This document shows positions 44,475-53,710 of a stretch of 64,000 bases of DNA, one piece after another. The translations under genes were made by a program, and so were the position numbers. The notes beneath the pieces were generated by a model. The model searched no databases, was not told the DNA's origin, and worked only from the letters and a program-made list of their open reading frames with translations. Positions within the stretch are counted from its first letter, which is position 1, and every line of letters begins with the position of its first letter. Source of the stretch: Virgibacillus proomii. Lineage in GTDB: Bacteria; Bacillota; Bacilli; Bacillales; Amphibacillaceae. The stretch is from contig NZ_FUFN01000008.1 of the NCBI RefSeq assembly GCF_900162615.1, forward strand, positions 1 to 64,000, given 5' to 3'.

Positions 44475-44524
44475 CAACGAGGCTGTCGCCAATAGTTTTA
44501 TCCTTTTTGAGACAACCTCGTTTT
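44475..44524 (-). terminator. terminator of the bacillopeptidase F-like gene
   Basis: AACGAGG and TGTC (44477-44488) pair with GACA and CCTCGTT (44511-44522). It lies 7 bp beyond the stop codon; the T-run is short. Confidence 0.6.
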
Positions 44525-44530
44525 CAATTG

Positions 44531-47500
44531 TCATTCTGCTACGTTAATAAATAGTTTACCTTTTGCTTGTTTTCTCGCTTTATTGCCATATTCATCTTCT
44601 ACTTTAACTTCAATAACTGCTCCCTCAGCAATAATGCTACTAATCGCTGTCCAGTATCCGACATAATGTCCTTCTTCTGTTTCCATCATTGGAAGCTCTG
44701 TTGTATTCATCGCTGAATTTGTTAACGGCATATGAATGACATAATTTGCTTTAAGACCCGGTTCACTATCAAACTCGATTTTCACTGACTCTCCTGCTTT
44801 CAGTGTAATATTCTTACTAGGAGTTAAGTTGATGATTTCTGGATCAGTAAAATCAACATCTACAGTTATTTTTTTTGTTGTTTTATTACCAGCTAAATCA
44901 TGAGCAACAACCTTAATATTATTTTTACCATTGTCTAATAAAATTCGTTTGGAATATTTTCCATTCTCCACTTTTGCTTTTTTACCGTTTACTTTTACTA
45001 CGTCAAGGTTATCGTCTGATACTGTTCCTTCTACGGTTAATGTTTCACGATTCAATTTTTCATTTTCCCTCGGTGTATCAATGGTTAACTCTGGTTTCCT
45101 TATATCCAATGTTATATTGATAGGTTCTGATTCCCCCGTCGAAGTTTCGTCTAGTAACGACACGGCCGTTAACTCATTTTCACCCTCTGATAATTCAATA
45201 GGAATGGCAAATGAACCATCATCGCTAATATCAGCTGTTCCAACCTCTTCACCATTGTTCACTAGCTGTACTTTCGTTGTTGGTGAAGCAGTTCCTTCTA
45301 TAGTTACCTCTTTTTTGTTTGTAATCGTTCGATCAGCAGGTGAGGTAATAACCGGTTTCTCAACCTCATAATTTACGTGAGCTCGAATCATATAGTTTCC
45401 TTCTGAAGCAGGTGATTTCGACCAAGCTCCTCCTACTAACTGGTAACTGCGATTAGCGTTCGGGCTGCTTTCATCTGCCGCTAATCCCGGTGCTCCAGTA
45501 TTTGGTGCGGTTTGAACATATACAACGTAGAACTCTTCCTCGACTACAATGCTGTGCTCTTTTAAGTCCACAACCGTCCATTCATTTTGATCGCGAATAG
45601 CCTCAGCATCAACCGGGCCAGCTAACTTGTTTCCAGGGGTACCATCAGGACCTGTGGCATCCCAAATCTCTACTTGAAATGCTGTACCACCTGGGGAAGG
45701 AAATTCTTTGTTCCAGAATTTAAAGACAGCAGCGTCAACCACTCCCGTTTCTTTTCCTTCTGGCAACGTCATCTTTACTCCCCAGCCGTTTCCTGCATCA
45801 TAGAAAGCACGGGCATTTTCTGCTGTGCCATCATCATAGGCGATCTCCCCGCCTGGAACTGTATAAAATGGCTTTAACTCTATATCTTTTGTCACACCAC
45901 CATCTTTTAATGATACTTCCACCTCTGTGGTATGGTAGCCACTAGCTAATATTTTTAAGGTGTAGGACCCGCGATATGCAGTTAATGAATAATTACCTTC
46001 CTCGTCAGTAGTTACTGGATTAATATTAGCATCTTCTACTAAAAGCAGTGTAGCATTAGCTATTGTCTCACCTGTTTGTTTATCTTTTACGGTTCCATTT
46101 ACAGTATATTTGTCCATCTCTTGCAGCGTAAAATTAGCTTCTATTGTTTCATCAGCAGTAATCGTTACAGCCTGTTCAGCAGATTCAAATCCATATGCTT
46201 CTGCTTTTACAGTAAAATCTCCAGCTGCATGTAATAGTGAATAATTACCGGTTGCGGGGTCTGTAGTTACGGAACGCCCGCTTTCTAACACACTTACTTG
46301 TGCTTTCATTGGTAATAATGTTGGCTTGATCAAGTCTTTATCGGATACTGGCTTTTTCTTTGCCTTTTGTGGTTTAATTTTGGTTGGATCCACTTTTTCT
46401 TTTGCAGCAGTTTTTTTAGCTTTTTGTTTTGTAACTTTCTTATCTTTCTTTTCTGCATCTAAACTACTATCTAAGCCTTTCTTTGTTAACGAAACACTAC
46501 CGGAATTAGATGTATCGGATAAAGCGACATTATCTATATACCAACCATCTCTTGTAACACTGCCATCGGTGTCTAAATTAAAACCAATATAAATACGTTG
46601 TCCACTATAGTCAGATAAATCTACTTCTGCGTTTTCCCATCCATCTGTTACGTTATTTACCCGCAATAGTGGTGTCCACTCCTCTTGGTCTGTAGAAACA
46701 AATACATGACCGTAATCGTAGTTTCTTTCTAAATTATGCCATTGATTAAATTGTAAATACGCTTCTCCTTCTTCTGGAAGATCAATTGGCGGCATAACAA
46801 GGGTTGTATTTGCACTGTTCGCATACGTACCTGCTAGATTGGTCGCATAAACATTTTCACCAGAAGCTGCACCTTCAGGACCAGAAGTAGGTACTCCACG
46901 CTCCCAACTATTATGTTCGCCAAAGACTGTCCAACCTACTGATGGAGACTCAAAATCATCTTCATATCCAATAGTAATACCTGGTAGCAATCTAACTTCA
47001 TACGTATCGCTAGTAACCTCATTATTACCAAAATCATTAATAAGCCAGCTATACATTAGGGAGTCCCCGGTGAGTTGCTCACCAGGGACTGTAGCTTGGT
47101 AGATACCTTCTTTATAATTTCCGGAAATCCGTTCAGCTTCCATTGCTTGCTCTTCTCCATCTTTATTCAGATACTTTAATTTAACTGTATTTACACTAAT
47201 ATTATCTGTAACTTTAATCGTTAAGGGAAGATCCATTCCAACATAAGATTCGGTAATTGTCTCATGTTCAAATACAGGTGCTTCGGTATCCTCTCCTTCT
47301 TTTGTCACTTGTCCTTCTATTTTACCTAAACCAGAAACAAGGGACGATACTAAATCATAAGCATTAACTAACCCATGGCCATATCCATTATTTGGAGATT
47401 CTGCAAATTCATCATCAGTACGTGGAATAGCCGTAGACATAATAAGTTCTTCCATTTCATCAACGGTTAAGTTTGCATTTGCCTGTTTTAATAGTGCAGC

Positions 47501-48859
47501 TACTCCTGATAACGCAGGACTTGCCATCGATGTTCCATTCCATCCACCCTCATAACCATTCCCCGGTACACTTGAACGAATATTTACGCCAGGTGCTGAT
47601 ACATCTGGCTTGATCTCATCATAAGGGGATGGTCCTTGTAGGGAGAAGCTTGCTAATAAATCATTTACATCTGTTGCACCAATAGCAAATGATTCAGGAT
47701 AATTTGCCGGTACTGCTACCGATCCAGGTCCACCCGGATTAAAAAGCGTCGTATTTCCTGCTGCAAATGCCGGGAAAATACCAGCAGCTCTCCAAGCGGT
47801 TACAACATCACGATACCACTCATCAAGGCCTTTTCCACCTCCCCAAGAGTTGTTAACAATATCTGGTGCCATGGCTGAGTCACCATTTGGTGCAAGCATC
47901 CATTCAGCTGCTGCCAACAGCCAATTATCATAACCGGAACCAGCTGCATTCAATCCTTTAGCTGCAATCCATTTTGCTCCAGGGGCTACTCCAATTTGAT
48001 TTGAACCGTCTGGCTCACTACCGACCATTGTCCCTGTAACATGGGTACCGTGAGAATGATCATCATAAGCTTCTTCCGCACCAGCTGTAGCGTCAAAAAA
48101 GCTATAAGAATGATCTACATCCCCTGTATTTGCATTGTAGCCGCGATATTTTTCCTTTAATGCAGGGTGGTTCCACTCTACACCTGAGTCAATACTAGCA
48201 ACAACAATCCCAGTTCCATCAATGCCCATATTCCAAACCGCAGGAGCTCCAACTCGTTCTATATTCCATTCCACATTCGTTGCTTTAGATTTAATTTTTT
48301 TTGCTTTTTTATCAACGGTAACATCAAATAGCTTCCGTTCTTCATTTGGTAAAATCTTCTCCACTTCCGGGAAGCCAGCGATCTTTTTGGCAATTTCTTT
48401 TGTAGCTGTTACAGACATCCCGTTTACAATATGGAACGATCGGAAATCATCTACATTTCCCTTCTTCTTTTGACTAGTTACAAAATCTTTTACATTTATT
48501 TGAGATTCTAAGGCCATGGTTTTTAATTCAGAGATTACTGCTGAACGCTGTGAATATTCTATCTTTTGTGCAGATAAGTTTGCCTTCTCAGCTTTTTTCT
48601 TCGCCTCTTTTGCCACCTTCATCACATCTGCCTTTTCCTTAAATTTCACAAGAAAGGTGACTTTGTCATCGTCTTTAAACTGTTTTGTTAATTCGCTACT
48701 TATTTTCTCTTTAGTAACTTGTTTGGAATCGCTTACAGACTGGTGCAACTTATTAGAGGTTTCGGCACTAGAGATTCCAGGTGCTATTAAAGAAAAAGTC
48801 ATTAGGAACGTTGCGGCAAGACAAACTACTTTCGACTGTCGCTTTCGCATAGCTTTCAA
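44531..48859 (-). CDS. bpr: bacillopeptidase F-like secreted subtilase, multidomain
   Basis: 1442 aa from a TTG start at 48859, chosen because GGGGAGG lies 7 nt upstream; an ATG 18 nt earlier overlaps that site. Signal peptide (about 1-32, cleavage near SSA), I9-type propeptide (about 50-185), S8 catalytic domain with Asp224 (SIDSGVEW), His270 (HSHGTHVTG), Asn369 (AAGNTT) and Ser444 (NGTSMASP). Then an immune-inhibitor/MAM-like beta domain (DDFESPSVGWTVFGEHNSW), a Lys-rich linker, two carboxypeptidase-regulatory-like beta repeats, and Ig-like/glucodextranase-type repeats at the C-terminus. It is an extracellular protease. Length is close to B. subtilis Bpr. Confidence 0.93.
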   Translation of the reverse strand: MKAMRKRQSKVVCLAATFLMTFSLIAPGISSAETSNKLHQSVSDSKQVTKEKISSELTKQFKDDDKVTFLVKFKEKADVMKVAKEAKKKAEKANLSAQKIEYSQRSAVISELKTMALESQINVKDFVTSQKKKGNVDDFRSFHIVNGMSVTATKEIAKKIAGFPEVEKILPNEERKLFDVTVDKKAKKIKSKATNVEWNIERVGAPAVWNMGIDGTGIVVASIDSGVEWNHPALKEKYRGYNANTGDVDHSYSFFDATAGAEEAYDDHSHGTHVTGTMVGSEPDGSNQIGVAPGAKWIAAKGLNAAGSGYDNWLLAAAEWMLAPNGDSAMAPDIVNNSWGGGKGLDEWYRDVVTAWRAAGIFPAFAAGNTTLFNPGGPGSVAVPANYPESFAIGATDVNDLLASFSLQGPSPYDEIKPDVSAPGVNIRSSVPGNGYEGGWNGTSMASPALSGVAALLKQANANLTVDEMEELIMSTAIPRTDDEFAESPNNGYGHGLVNAYDLVSSLVSGLGKIEGQVTKEGEDTEAPVFEHETITESYVGMDLPLTIKVTDNISVNTVKLKYLNKDGEEQAMEAERISGNYKEGIYQATVPGEQLTGDSLMYSWLINDFGNNEVTSDTYEVRLLPGITIGYEDDFESPSVGWTVFGEHNSWERGVPTSGPEGAASGENVYATNLAGTYANSANTTLVMPPIDLPEEGEAYLQFNQWHNLERNYDYGHVFVSTDQEEWTPLLRVNNVTDGWENAEVDLSDYSGQRIYIGFNLDTDGSVTRDGWYIDNVALSDTSNSGSVSLTKKGLDSSLDAEKKDKKVTKQKAKKTAAKEKVDPTKIKPQKAKKKPVSDKDLIKPTLLPMKAQVSVLESGRSVTTDPATGNYSLLHAAGDFTVKAEAYGFESAEQAVTITADETIEANFTLQEMDKYTVNGTVKDKQTGETIANATLLLVEDANINPVTTDEEGNYSLTAYRGSYTLKILASGYHTTEVEVSLKDGGVTKDIELKPFYTVPGGEIAYDDGTAENARAFYDAGNGWGVKMTLPEGKETGVVDAAVFKFWNKEFPSPGGTAFQVEIWDATGPDGTPGNKLAGPVDAEAIRDQNEWTVVDLKEHSIVVEEEFYVVYVQTAPNTGAPGLAADESSPNANRSYQLVGGAWSKSPASEGNYMIRAHVNYEVEKPVITSPADRTITNKKEVTIEGTASPTTKVQLVNNGEEVGTADISDDGSFAIPIELSEGENELTAVSLLDETSTGESEPINITLDIRKPELTIDTPRENEKLNRETLTVEGTVSDDNLDVVKVNGKKAKVENGKYSKRILLDNGKNNIKVVAHDLAGNKTTKKITVDVDFTDPEIINLTPSKNITLKAGESVKIEFDSEPGLKANYVIHMPLTNSAMNTTELPMMETEEGHYVGYWTAISSIIAEGAVIEVKVEDEYGNKARKQAKGKLFINVAE

Positions 48860-49401
48860 AACTATTCCTCCCCTCATTTTTTAAAGCCTACTACAACACA
48901 ACCGAAGAGCTATTATAATCCTCCCTCTATATACCTCCCTTCAATTTTGAAATTAGCTCCTCTTTTTTGGTATCTCGTTATGTCTAACTCTGTTGTTAGG
49001 GTAAGTATAAAGGATCAAAACAACTAATTAGTGTCGAAGCGAGTCGAATAATATCTCATTTTTCTAAATTGATTAAATAGTCTCATTTTTTACAATATAT
49101 TTCATGTGCCTTTGTTAATAAAAAGGTTCCCTTATTCAAATAAAAAATAGCCGATTTTCCTTTTAAATTCAGAAAATTGGCTATTTCAAACGACTTTTAT
49201 TTATATATTATATTAAAAATATGTGGTTAAAAATGAAGAATTTATACCATTAATTGAACGCTATGCCTTTAAATTTTTTCATTAATTAGGAAAAATAAGC
49301 CTTTTTACCCTTACAATTCAATTATTAATCAAGATAGAAGTACTTATTCTCCCCACACGCAAATATATATACCTATACTGTTTTATTAATTAAAGTATAC
49401 T
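48860..49401. other. gene-free stretch with one hairpin
   Basis: About 540 bp. A hairpin AAATAGCCGATTTTC / GAAAATTGGCTATTT (about 49145-49187) resembles a bidirectional terminator but has no gene immediately upstream on either side. It lies 215 bp beyond the M42 peptidase stop. Nothing else is recognised. Confidence 0.5.
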
Positions 49402-50457
49402 TTAATCATCCAAAGGGTTTAAGCTTTCCTCTCCCATTAACGATGCAATCATCGAAACTAATAATTCAATTTCTTCTTCCATATCTTTGATGCTCACTGT
49501 TTCTACCGGTGAGTGCATATATCTTAAAGGAAGAGAAACAAGCGCTATCGGAACACCTTTACCTGTTAACCTCATTTTATCTGCATCTGTTCCGGTATTG
49601 CGTGGTGTAAGTTCATATTGTACGTTCATATTTAATTGGACTGCTGTTTTTTCTAACAGCTGATTTATTTTGCGATTAATCGGTGCACCTTTAGCTAATA
49701 CAGGGCCTTGTTCCAGATGAATATCACCATATTTATTTGTATTAACTCCAGGATAATCCGTTGCAAATGTTACATCACAAGCTATTGCCATGTCTGGTTT
49801 AATTCCTGCCGCAGCAAAATATGCTCCCCCCATATTCGTTTCTTCATTTACTGTACTAGCTGCATATACTCCTACCAGACATCCTGTTTCTTTTAACCGC
49901 CTTAAAACTTCTGCTACAATGAAAGCACCAGTACGATTATCGAGTCCACGACCAGCAATATAACGATCTGATAAAATTTCTGGTTCTGTTTTGTAAACGA
50001 CTAGATCACCGATTTGCACTTGCTCCTCAGCTTCTTTTTTTGTTTTAAACCCGCAATCAATAAATAAATCTTCTAATCCAAAATCATTTTTCAATCCCCC
50101 ATGATGCTGTGCATTAACACCAATCACACCTGTTATTCTTTTCTTTCCTAATACTGTTACTTTCATACCGACAGCAGCCTTTGGGTTAATGCCTCCCATT
50201 TTATCAAAATGCAAAAAGCCATTGTCGTCGATCCGATTGATAACAAGAGCAATTTCATCACAGTGTCCTGCCAGTAACACTTTAAATGATGCCCCAGGGT
50301 TTAACACACCGATTACGTTTCCGGCATGATCCGTTCTAATTTCATCGGCAAAATTTTTAACATAGTTCATCCACTTTTTTTGAATTTCAACTTCACCACT
50401 GGATGGAGATGGAGTTGTTAATAATTCTAATAAAAAATCCTGATTTGCTAGTTCCAT
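49402..50457 (-). CDS. ytoP: M42-family metallo-aminopeptidase (YtoP-like)
   Basis: 351 aa. Dinuclear metal ligands of M42 (tetrahedral aminopeptidase/FrvX) are visible: His in LLAGHCDEIAL, Asp in GRGLDNRTGAF, Glu-Glu in STVNEETNMGGA, Asp in ACDVTFATDYPG and His in YMHSPVE. The insert ITGVIGVNAQHHG fits the family's PDZ-like domain. It cleaves N-terminal residues from peptides in the cytoplasm; older annotation as endoglucanase is misleading. GGAGGG precedes the ATG. Monocistronic by appearance. Confidence 0.93.
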   Translation of the reverse strand: MELANQDFLLELLTTPSPSSGEVEIQKKWMNYVKNFADEIRTDHAGNVIGVLNPGASFKVLLAGHCDEIALVINRIDDNGFLHFDKMGGINPKAAVGMKVTVLGKKRITGVIGVNAQHHGGLKNDFGLEDLFIDCGFKTKKEAEEQVQIGDLVVYKTEPEILSDRYIAGRGLDNRTGAFIVAEVLRRLKETGCLVGVYAASTVNEETNMGGAYFAAAGIKPDMAIACDVTFATDYPGVNTNKYGDIHLEQGPVLAKGAPINRKINQLLEKTAVQLNMNVQYELTPRNTGTDADKMRLTGKGVPIALVSLPLRYMHSPVETVSIKDMEEEIELLVSMIASLMGEESLNPLDD

Positions 50458-50703
50458 ACAAAACCCTCCTATATGTATCTATGTTTATCTTAGCAAAAAA
50501 ATAATTTACAAGCACATTTGTTTACCTTTTTTTTAAGTATCGATACACTGTAACATATGTTCTCTTTTCGCTTTGAACGGATCAAGCATTTACGTAGGAA
50601 TTTTCCACTTAGACTGGATCCCTTTGGAAATAAGGACATTAGATACAAAATAAATCTACTTTAAATAAACAGTATTACAATCAGTAAAAAGGAGTGTATA
50701 CAT

Positions 50704-51264
50704 ATGAAGCTTAACGACTGGTTTGAAAAAGGCATGCAACCCGATATGTATATTGAATCTATGCAAAATCACAAAGAAAATTTACTTACTATTTACGATA
50801 ACTTCATCTTGCCAAATGATCAGGCATTTTTTGAAAAAGTGAGACAAAAAGAGTTGCGGGTTATTATGCTTACCGAGGATTGGTGTGGCGATGCCATGTT
50901 GAACATTCCTATATTATTAAAATTAGCTGAAGCTGCAGAAATGGATGTTCGCATGTTGCTTCGAGATCAAAACCTGAAATTAATGGACCAATACTTAACC
51001 AATGGTAAATCCAGATCGATCCCCATCTTTATTTTTATTCATAAAAACGGAAATGAGGTTGCCAAATGGGGACCACGTGCAGATAAAATACAAGCATTTG
51101 TCGATAAGGCTAATGCAAAACTACCTGATAAAGAAGCAAAAGATTACCAAGAAAAATTCAAAGAAATGATTTATTTTATGACTCAAACATTTATAAATAA
51201 TCAATCATTTTGGGATGAAGTTTATCAAAGCTTAAAGCAGTCATTACAACATACAATCCAATAA
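50704..51264 (+). CDS. thioredoxin-like protein with a single active-site Cys
   Basis: 186 aa with AAAGGAG before ATG 50704. The middle matches a thioredoxin-fold family common in Firmicutes: VIMLTEDWCGDAMLNIPILLKLA, SIPIFIFIHKNGNEVAKWGPR (cis-Pro loop). The active site is WCGDA rather than WCGPC, so it cannot form the usual intramolecular disulfide and may act monothiol or structurally. Cytoplasmic, no signal. It is divergent from ytoP. Function unknown. Confidence 0.85.
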   Translation: MKLNDWFEKGMQPDMYIESMQNHKENLLTIYDNFILPNDQAFFEKVRQKELRVIMLTEDWCGDAMLNIPILLKLAEAAEMDVRMLLRDQNLKLMDQYLTNGKSRSIPIFIFIHKNGNEVAKWGPRADKIQAFVDKANAKLPDKEAKDYQEKFKEMIYFMTQTFINNQSFWDEVYQSLKQSLQHTIQ

Positions 51265-51386
51265 TTTTCATTGCTCCTCTACCCCGTTAAGACGGTTATA
51301 ATTGGATTACCCTGTCTATACTAGGTACAGTGAAATGTTAATGAATAAAAGAGATAAACAGCACATAAATGGGATAGGTGAGTACG

Positions 51387-52391
51387 ATGAGCTTTCGCTT
51401 AATCAAACAAATTTATTTTAAGTTGCCGATCTTACTTAAAGTATTGATGGTTATACTTTTATTTATGTTTCTTTTTGGCTTTCTTATTCACCTTGTGGAA
51501 CCAGATCAGTTTCCCAGCATTTTTGATGGTATTTGGTGGGCTTTTATTACTGGAGCAACGGTCGGTTACGGCGATTTAGTACCTTCGACGCCTGCCGGAA
51601 AAATCGTTGCAATTTGTTTAGTTTTAACAGGAGGAGGCCTGATTGCTTATTACATTACATCCCTAGCAGCTTTAACTTTCCATCAAGAACAAGAAATGGA
51701 AGCTGGAAAAATAGCATTTAAAGGATATAACCATCTTGTCATTATCGGCTGGAATGAGCGTAGCAGGCAATTGATTAAGATAATTTCTAAATCAAGTCCA
51801 CAAATTCAAATGGTTCTAATTGATACAACACTGCAGCATGTACCCTTTTCTGATTATCCGGTACACTTTATCAAAGGTGACCCAACAGAAGATCGAATCT
51901 TGCAAAGGGCTAATGTTAAGCTTGCAGATCGAGTATTAATTACAGCAGATATTACACGAAGCGAACGCACTTCAGATAACATGTCCATTCTTACAGTAGT
52001 AGCTATCCGTGGCAATAATCCTTCTATTCCAATTATTGTAGAAATCATGTCTTCTGCTCAAATTGCCAATGCAAAACGGGCTGGAGCAACGACTATTTTA
52101 CGATCCAACGATTTCACCAGCACCTTATTCTATCATGAACTTATTCGCCAACCAAATGCACGGCCGTTTGAAGATATCTTCCATTTATTATCGACACAGC
52201 AATTTCATCATTCGGTTTTAAATGCTGATATGGAAAAAATGAATTTCGATGAGGTAGCATCTTTACTAAGAAACAAGCAACAAATCTTAATTGGATTTAT
52301 TCGTAATAACCAATACCATATGAATCCATCTGTAAAATCTCAAATGCAAAACGGAGATTTACTAATTAGTTTCATTCCTTGGAAGAAGTAA
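51387..52391 (+). CDS. yugO: two-TM potassium channel with RCK domain (YugO)
   Basis: 334 aa from ATG 51387, with AGGTGA 5 nt upstream; a GTG three codons earlier is the alternative. Two membrane helices flank the pore loop with the K+ selectivity filter TVGYGD (58-63). A TrkA-N/RCK domain follows (HLVIIGWNERS, GDPTEDRILQRANV, AGATTILRSND) for ligand gating. In B. subtilis YugO mediates K+ efflux linked to biofilm signalling. The 3' end overlaps the 3' end of convergent yugN by 30 bp. yugO-yugN order is conserved. Confidence 0.94.
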   Translation: MSFRLIKQIYFKLPILLKVLMVILLFMFLFGFLIHLVEPDQFPSIFDGIWWAFITGATVGYGDLVPSTPAGKIVAICLVLTGGGLIAYYITSLAALTFHQEQEMEAGKIAFKGYNHLVIIGWNERSRQLIKIISKSSPQIQMVLIDTTLQHVPFSDYPVHFIKGDPTEDRILQRANVKLADRVLITADITRSERTSDNMSILTVVAIRGNNPSIPIIVEIMSSAQIANAKRAGATTILRSNDFTSTLFYHELIRQPNARPFEDIFHLLSTQQFHHSVLNADMEKMNFDEVASLLRNKQQILIGFIRNNQYHMNPSVKSQMQNGDLLISFIPWKK

Positions 52392-52781
52392 TGCTTCAAC
52401 TTTATTTAAACATTCCTTTCCCATCATTACATATTGATCAGGGATGGCTGTATCTGGATCAGTTGGACTCTGAAATTGATTTACCAATCCTTGAATAGCC
52501 CCGTTTCCGCTATCTTTATCATTTGCACGTTGATATTGATGTCCCAGTAAAAAAGGTTGCTGCAAACGCACAGTTACTCCCGGAGAGTCCAAGGATCCTG
52601 CTACTGTCTCAAATGGAATTCGTAAAAAAAAGTATGTGCCTCGGTCATCTAATTTAATATCAAAATATCCGTGGTCATATTCCCAATTTGAACCAATCAC
52701 AAACCCTTGAGGTTTTAACTTCTTTTCTAATTCATATAATAGATAGGTTCGATCTGCTAATTTTGACTCTAAAGGAATCAT
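52362..52781 (-). CDS. yugN: YugN-family protein
   Basis: 139 aa from ATG 52781, chosen for AAAGGAG 8 nt upstream; an ATG 18 nt earlier overlaps it. Matches the YugN-like family: IPLESKLADRTYLLYELEKKL, then DHGYFDIKLDD, FLRIPFE and FLLGHQYQ. No catalytic motif; function unknown. It is located beside yugO and pgi as in B. subtilis. It converges on yugO with a 30-bp overlap of coding ends, so their transcripts are antisense at the tails. Confidence 0.9.
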   Translation of the reverse strand: MIPLESKLADRTYLLYELEKKLKPQGFVIGSNWEYDHGYFDIKLDDRGTYFFLRIPFETVAGSLDSPGVTVRLQQPFLLGHQYQRANDKDSGNGAIQGLVNQFQSPTDPDTAIPDQYVMMGKECLNKVEALLLPRNETN

Positions 52782-52919
52782 TTTGCCATCTCCTTTCATT
52801 CTTGGTGATTCTGATTTTAAATAAATTATCTTTCTTATGTTTTGCTACATGCTGATTAATATGCTAAAATGTTTTATTGTGTAAAATGAAACGAATTAAA
52901 GAAATAGGAGTTGTTCAGC

Positions 52920-53282
52920 ATGACAATTAAATATGAAATTGGACAAGTTTTAGAGGGGAAAGTAACCGGAATTCAACCATATGGTGCTTTTGTAGCATTG
53001 GATGATGAAATACAAGGACTTGTACATATTTCTGAAGTAACTCACGGATATGTTAAAGATATTAATGATTATCTATCCGTTGGCGATGAGGTGAAGGTAA
53101 AAGTTCTACAAGTGGATGAAGAAAATAATAAAGTTTCATTATCCATTCGTGCTACAGAAGAAGCCCCACAAGTAAAACCAAAGCAACCTAAGCAAAAACA
53201 AGAAGAGTCACAAACAGCTGGATTTAATACATTAAAAGACAAGCTAGAAGAATGGATGAAACAATCCGATTATAAAAAGTAA
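52920..53282 (+). CDS. yugI: S1-domain RNA-binding protein YugI (general stress protein 13 type)
   Basis: 120 aa from ATG 52920 with AGGAG 10 nt upstream. A single S1 domain (about 5-75): GQVLEGKVTGIQPYGAFVAL, GLVHISEVTHGYV, VGDEVKVKVLQVD, KVSLSIRA. A Lys/Gln-rich linker and a short helix (FNTLKDKLEEWMKQ) follow. YugI proteins bind RNA and associate with ribosomes. A strong terminator follows, shared with convergent yuzA. Confidence 0.94.
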   Translation: MTIKYEIGQVLEGKVTGIQPYGAFVALDDEIQGLVHISEVTHGYVKDINDYLSVGDEVKVKVLQVDEENNKVSLSIRATEEAPQVKPKQPKQKQEESQTAGFNTLKDKLEEWMKQSDYKK

Positions 53283-53283
53283 A

Positions 53284-53325
53284 AATAAGGCAAACTCGTT
53301 ATGATGAGTTTGCCTTATTTTTTTA
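53284..53325. terminator. bidirectional terminator yugI/yuzA
   Basis: AATAAGGCAAACTC and GAGTTTGCCTTATT form a 14-bp stem followed by T7, overlapping the yuzA stop. Confidence 0.9.
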
Positions 53326-53562
53326 GCGATCTGCACTTCTTGGATCGCGCTGGTCGGCAAATGCTTCATCTGTTTTAAACAATACCGGTATCATGACCAG
53401 CCCGCTTATTCCTACCAATGTATAAATGATTCGGGCAAAGGCTGCATTTTGATCTCCACCAAATATAGCAGCCACCAAGTCAAATTGAAATAAACCGATT
53501 AATCCCCAGTTAATAGCACCAATAATAGTGATTGCTAAAGCTGTACGTTGAATTCCGTTCAT
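53323..53562 (-). CDS. yuzA: DUF378 small membrane protein YuzA
   Basis: 79 aa, two membrane helices. The DUF378 signature AITIIGAINWGLIGLFQFDLVA is complete, followed by ARIIYTLVGISGLVM and a charged tail. AGGAGGG precedes the ATG. Function unknown. It sits between yugI and pgi, as in the yug region of B. subtilis. Confidence 0.9.
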   Translation of the reverse strand: MNGIQRTALAITIIGAINWGLIGLFQFDLVAAIFGGDQNAAFARIIYTLVGISGLVMIPVLFKTDEAFADQRDPRSADR

Positions 53563-53710
53563 AATTAACCCTCCTTTTCTTTAGTATCTAGGATAGCTTT
53601 TGCAAATTAACAATAATTATGCAGTTTCTTTCTTGATTTCCATGCTCCTCTTGGGTAAAGTGAATAATGTAACAAACATTATTCGATTTGTTTTGAGGAG
53701 GATATAAACA

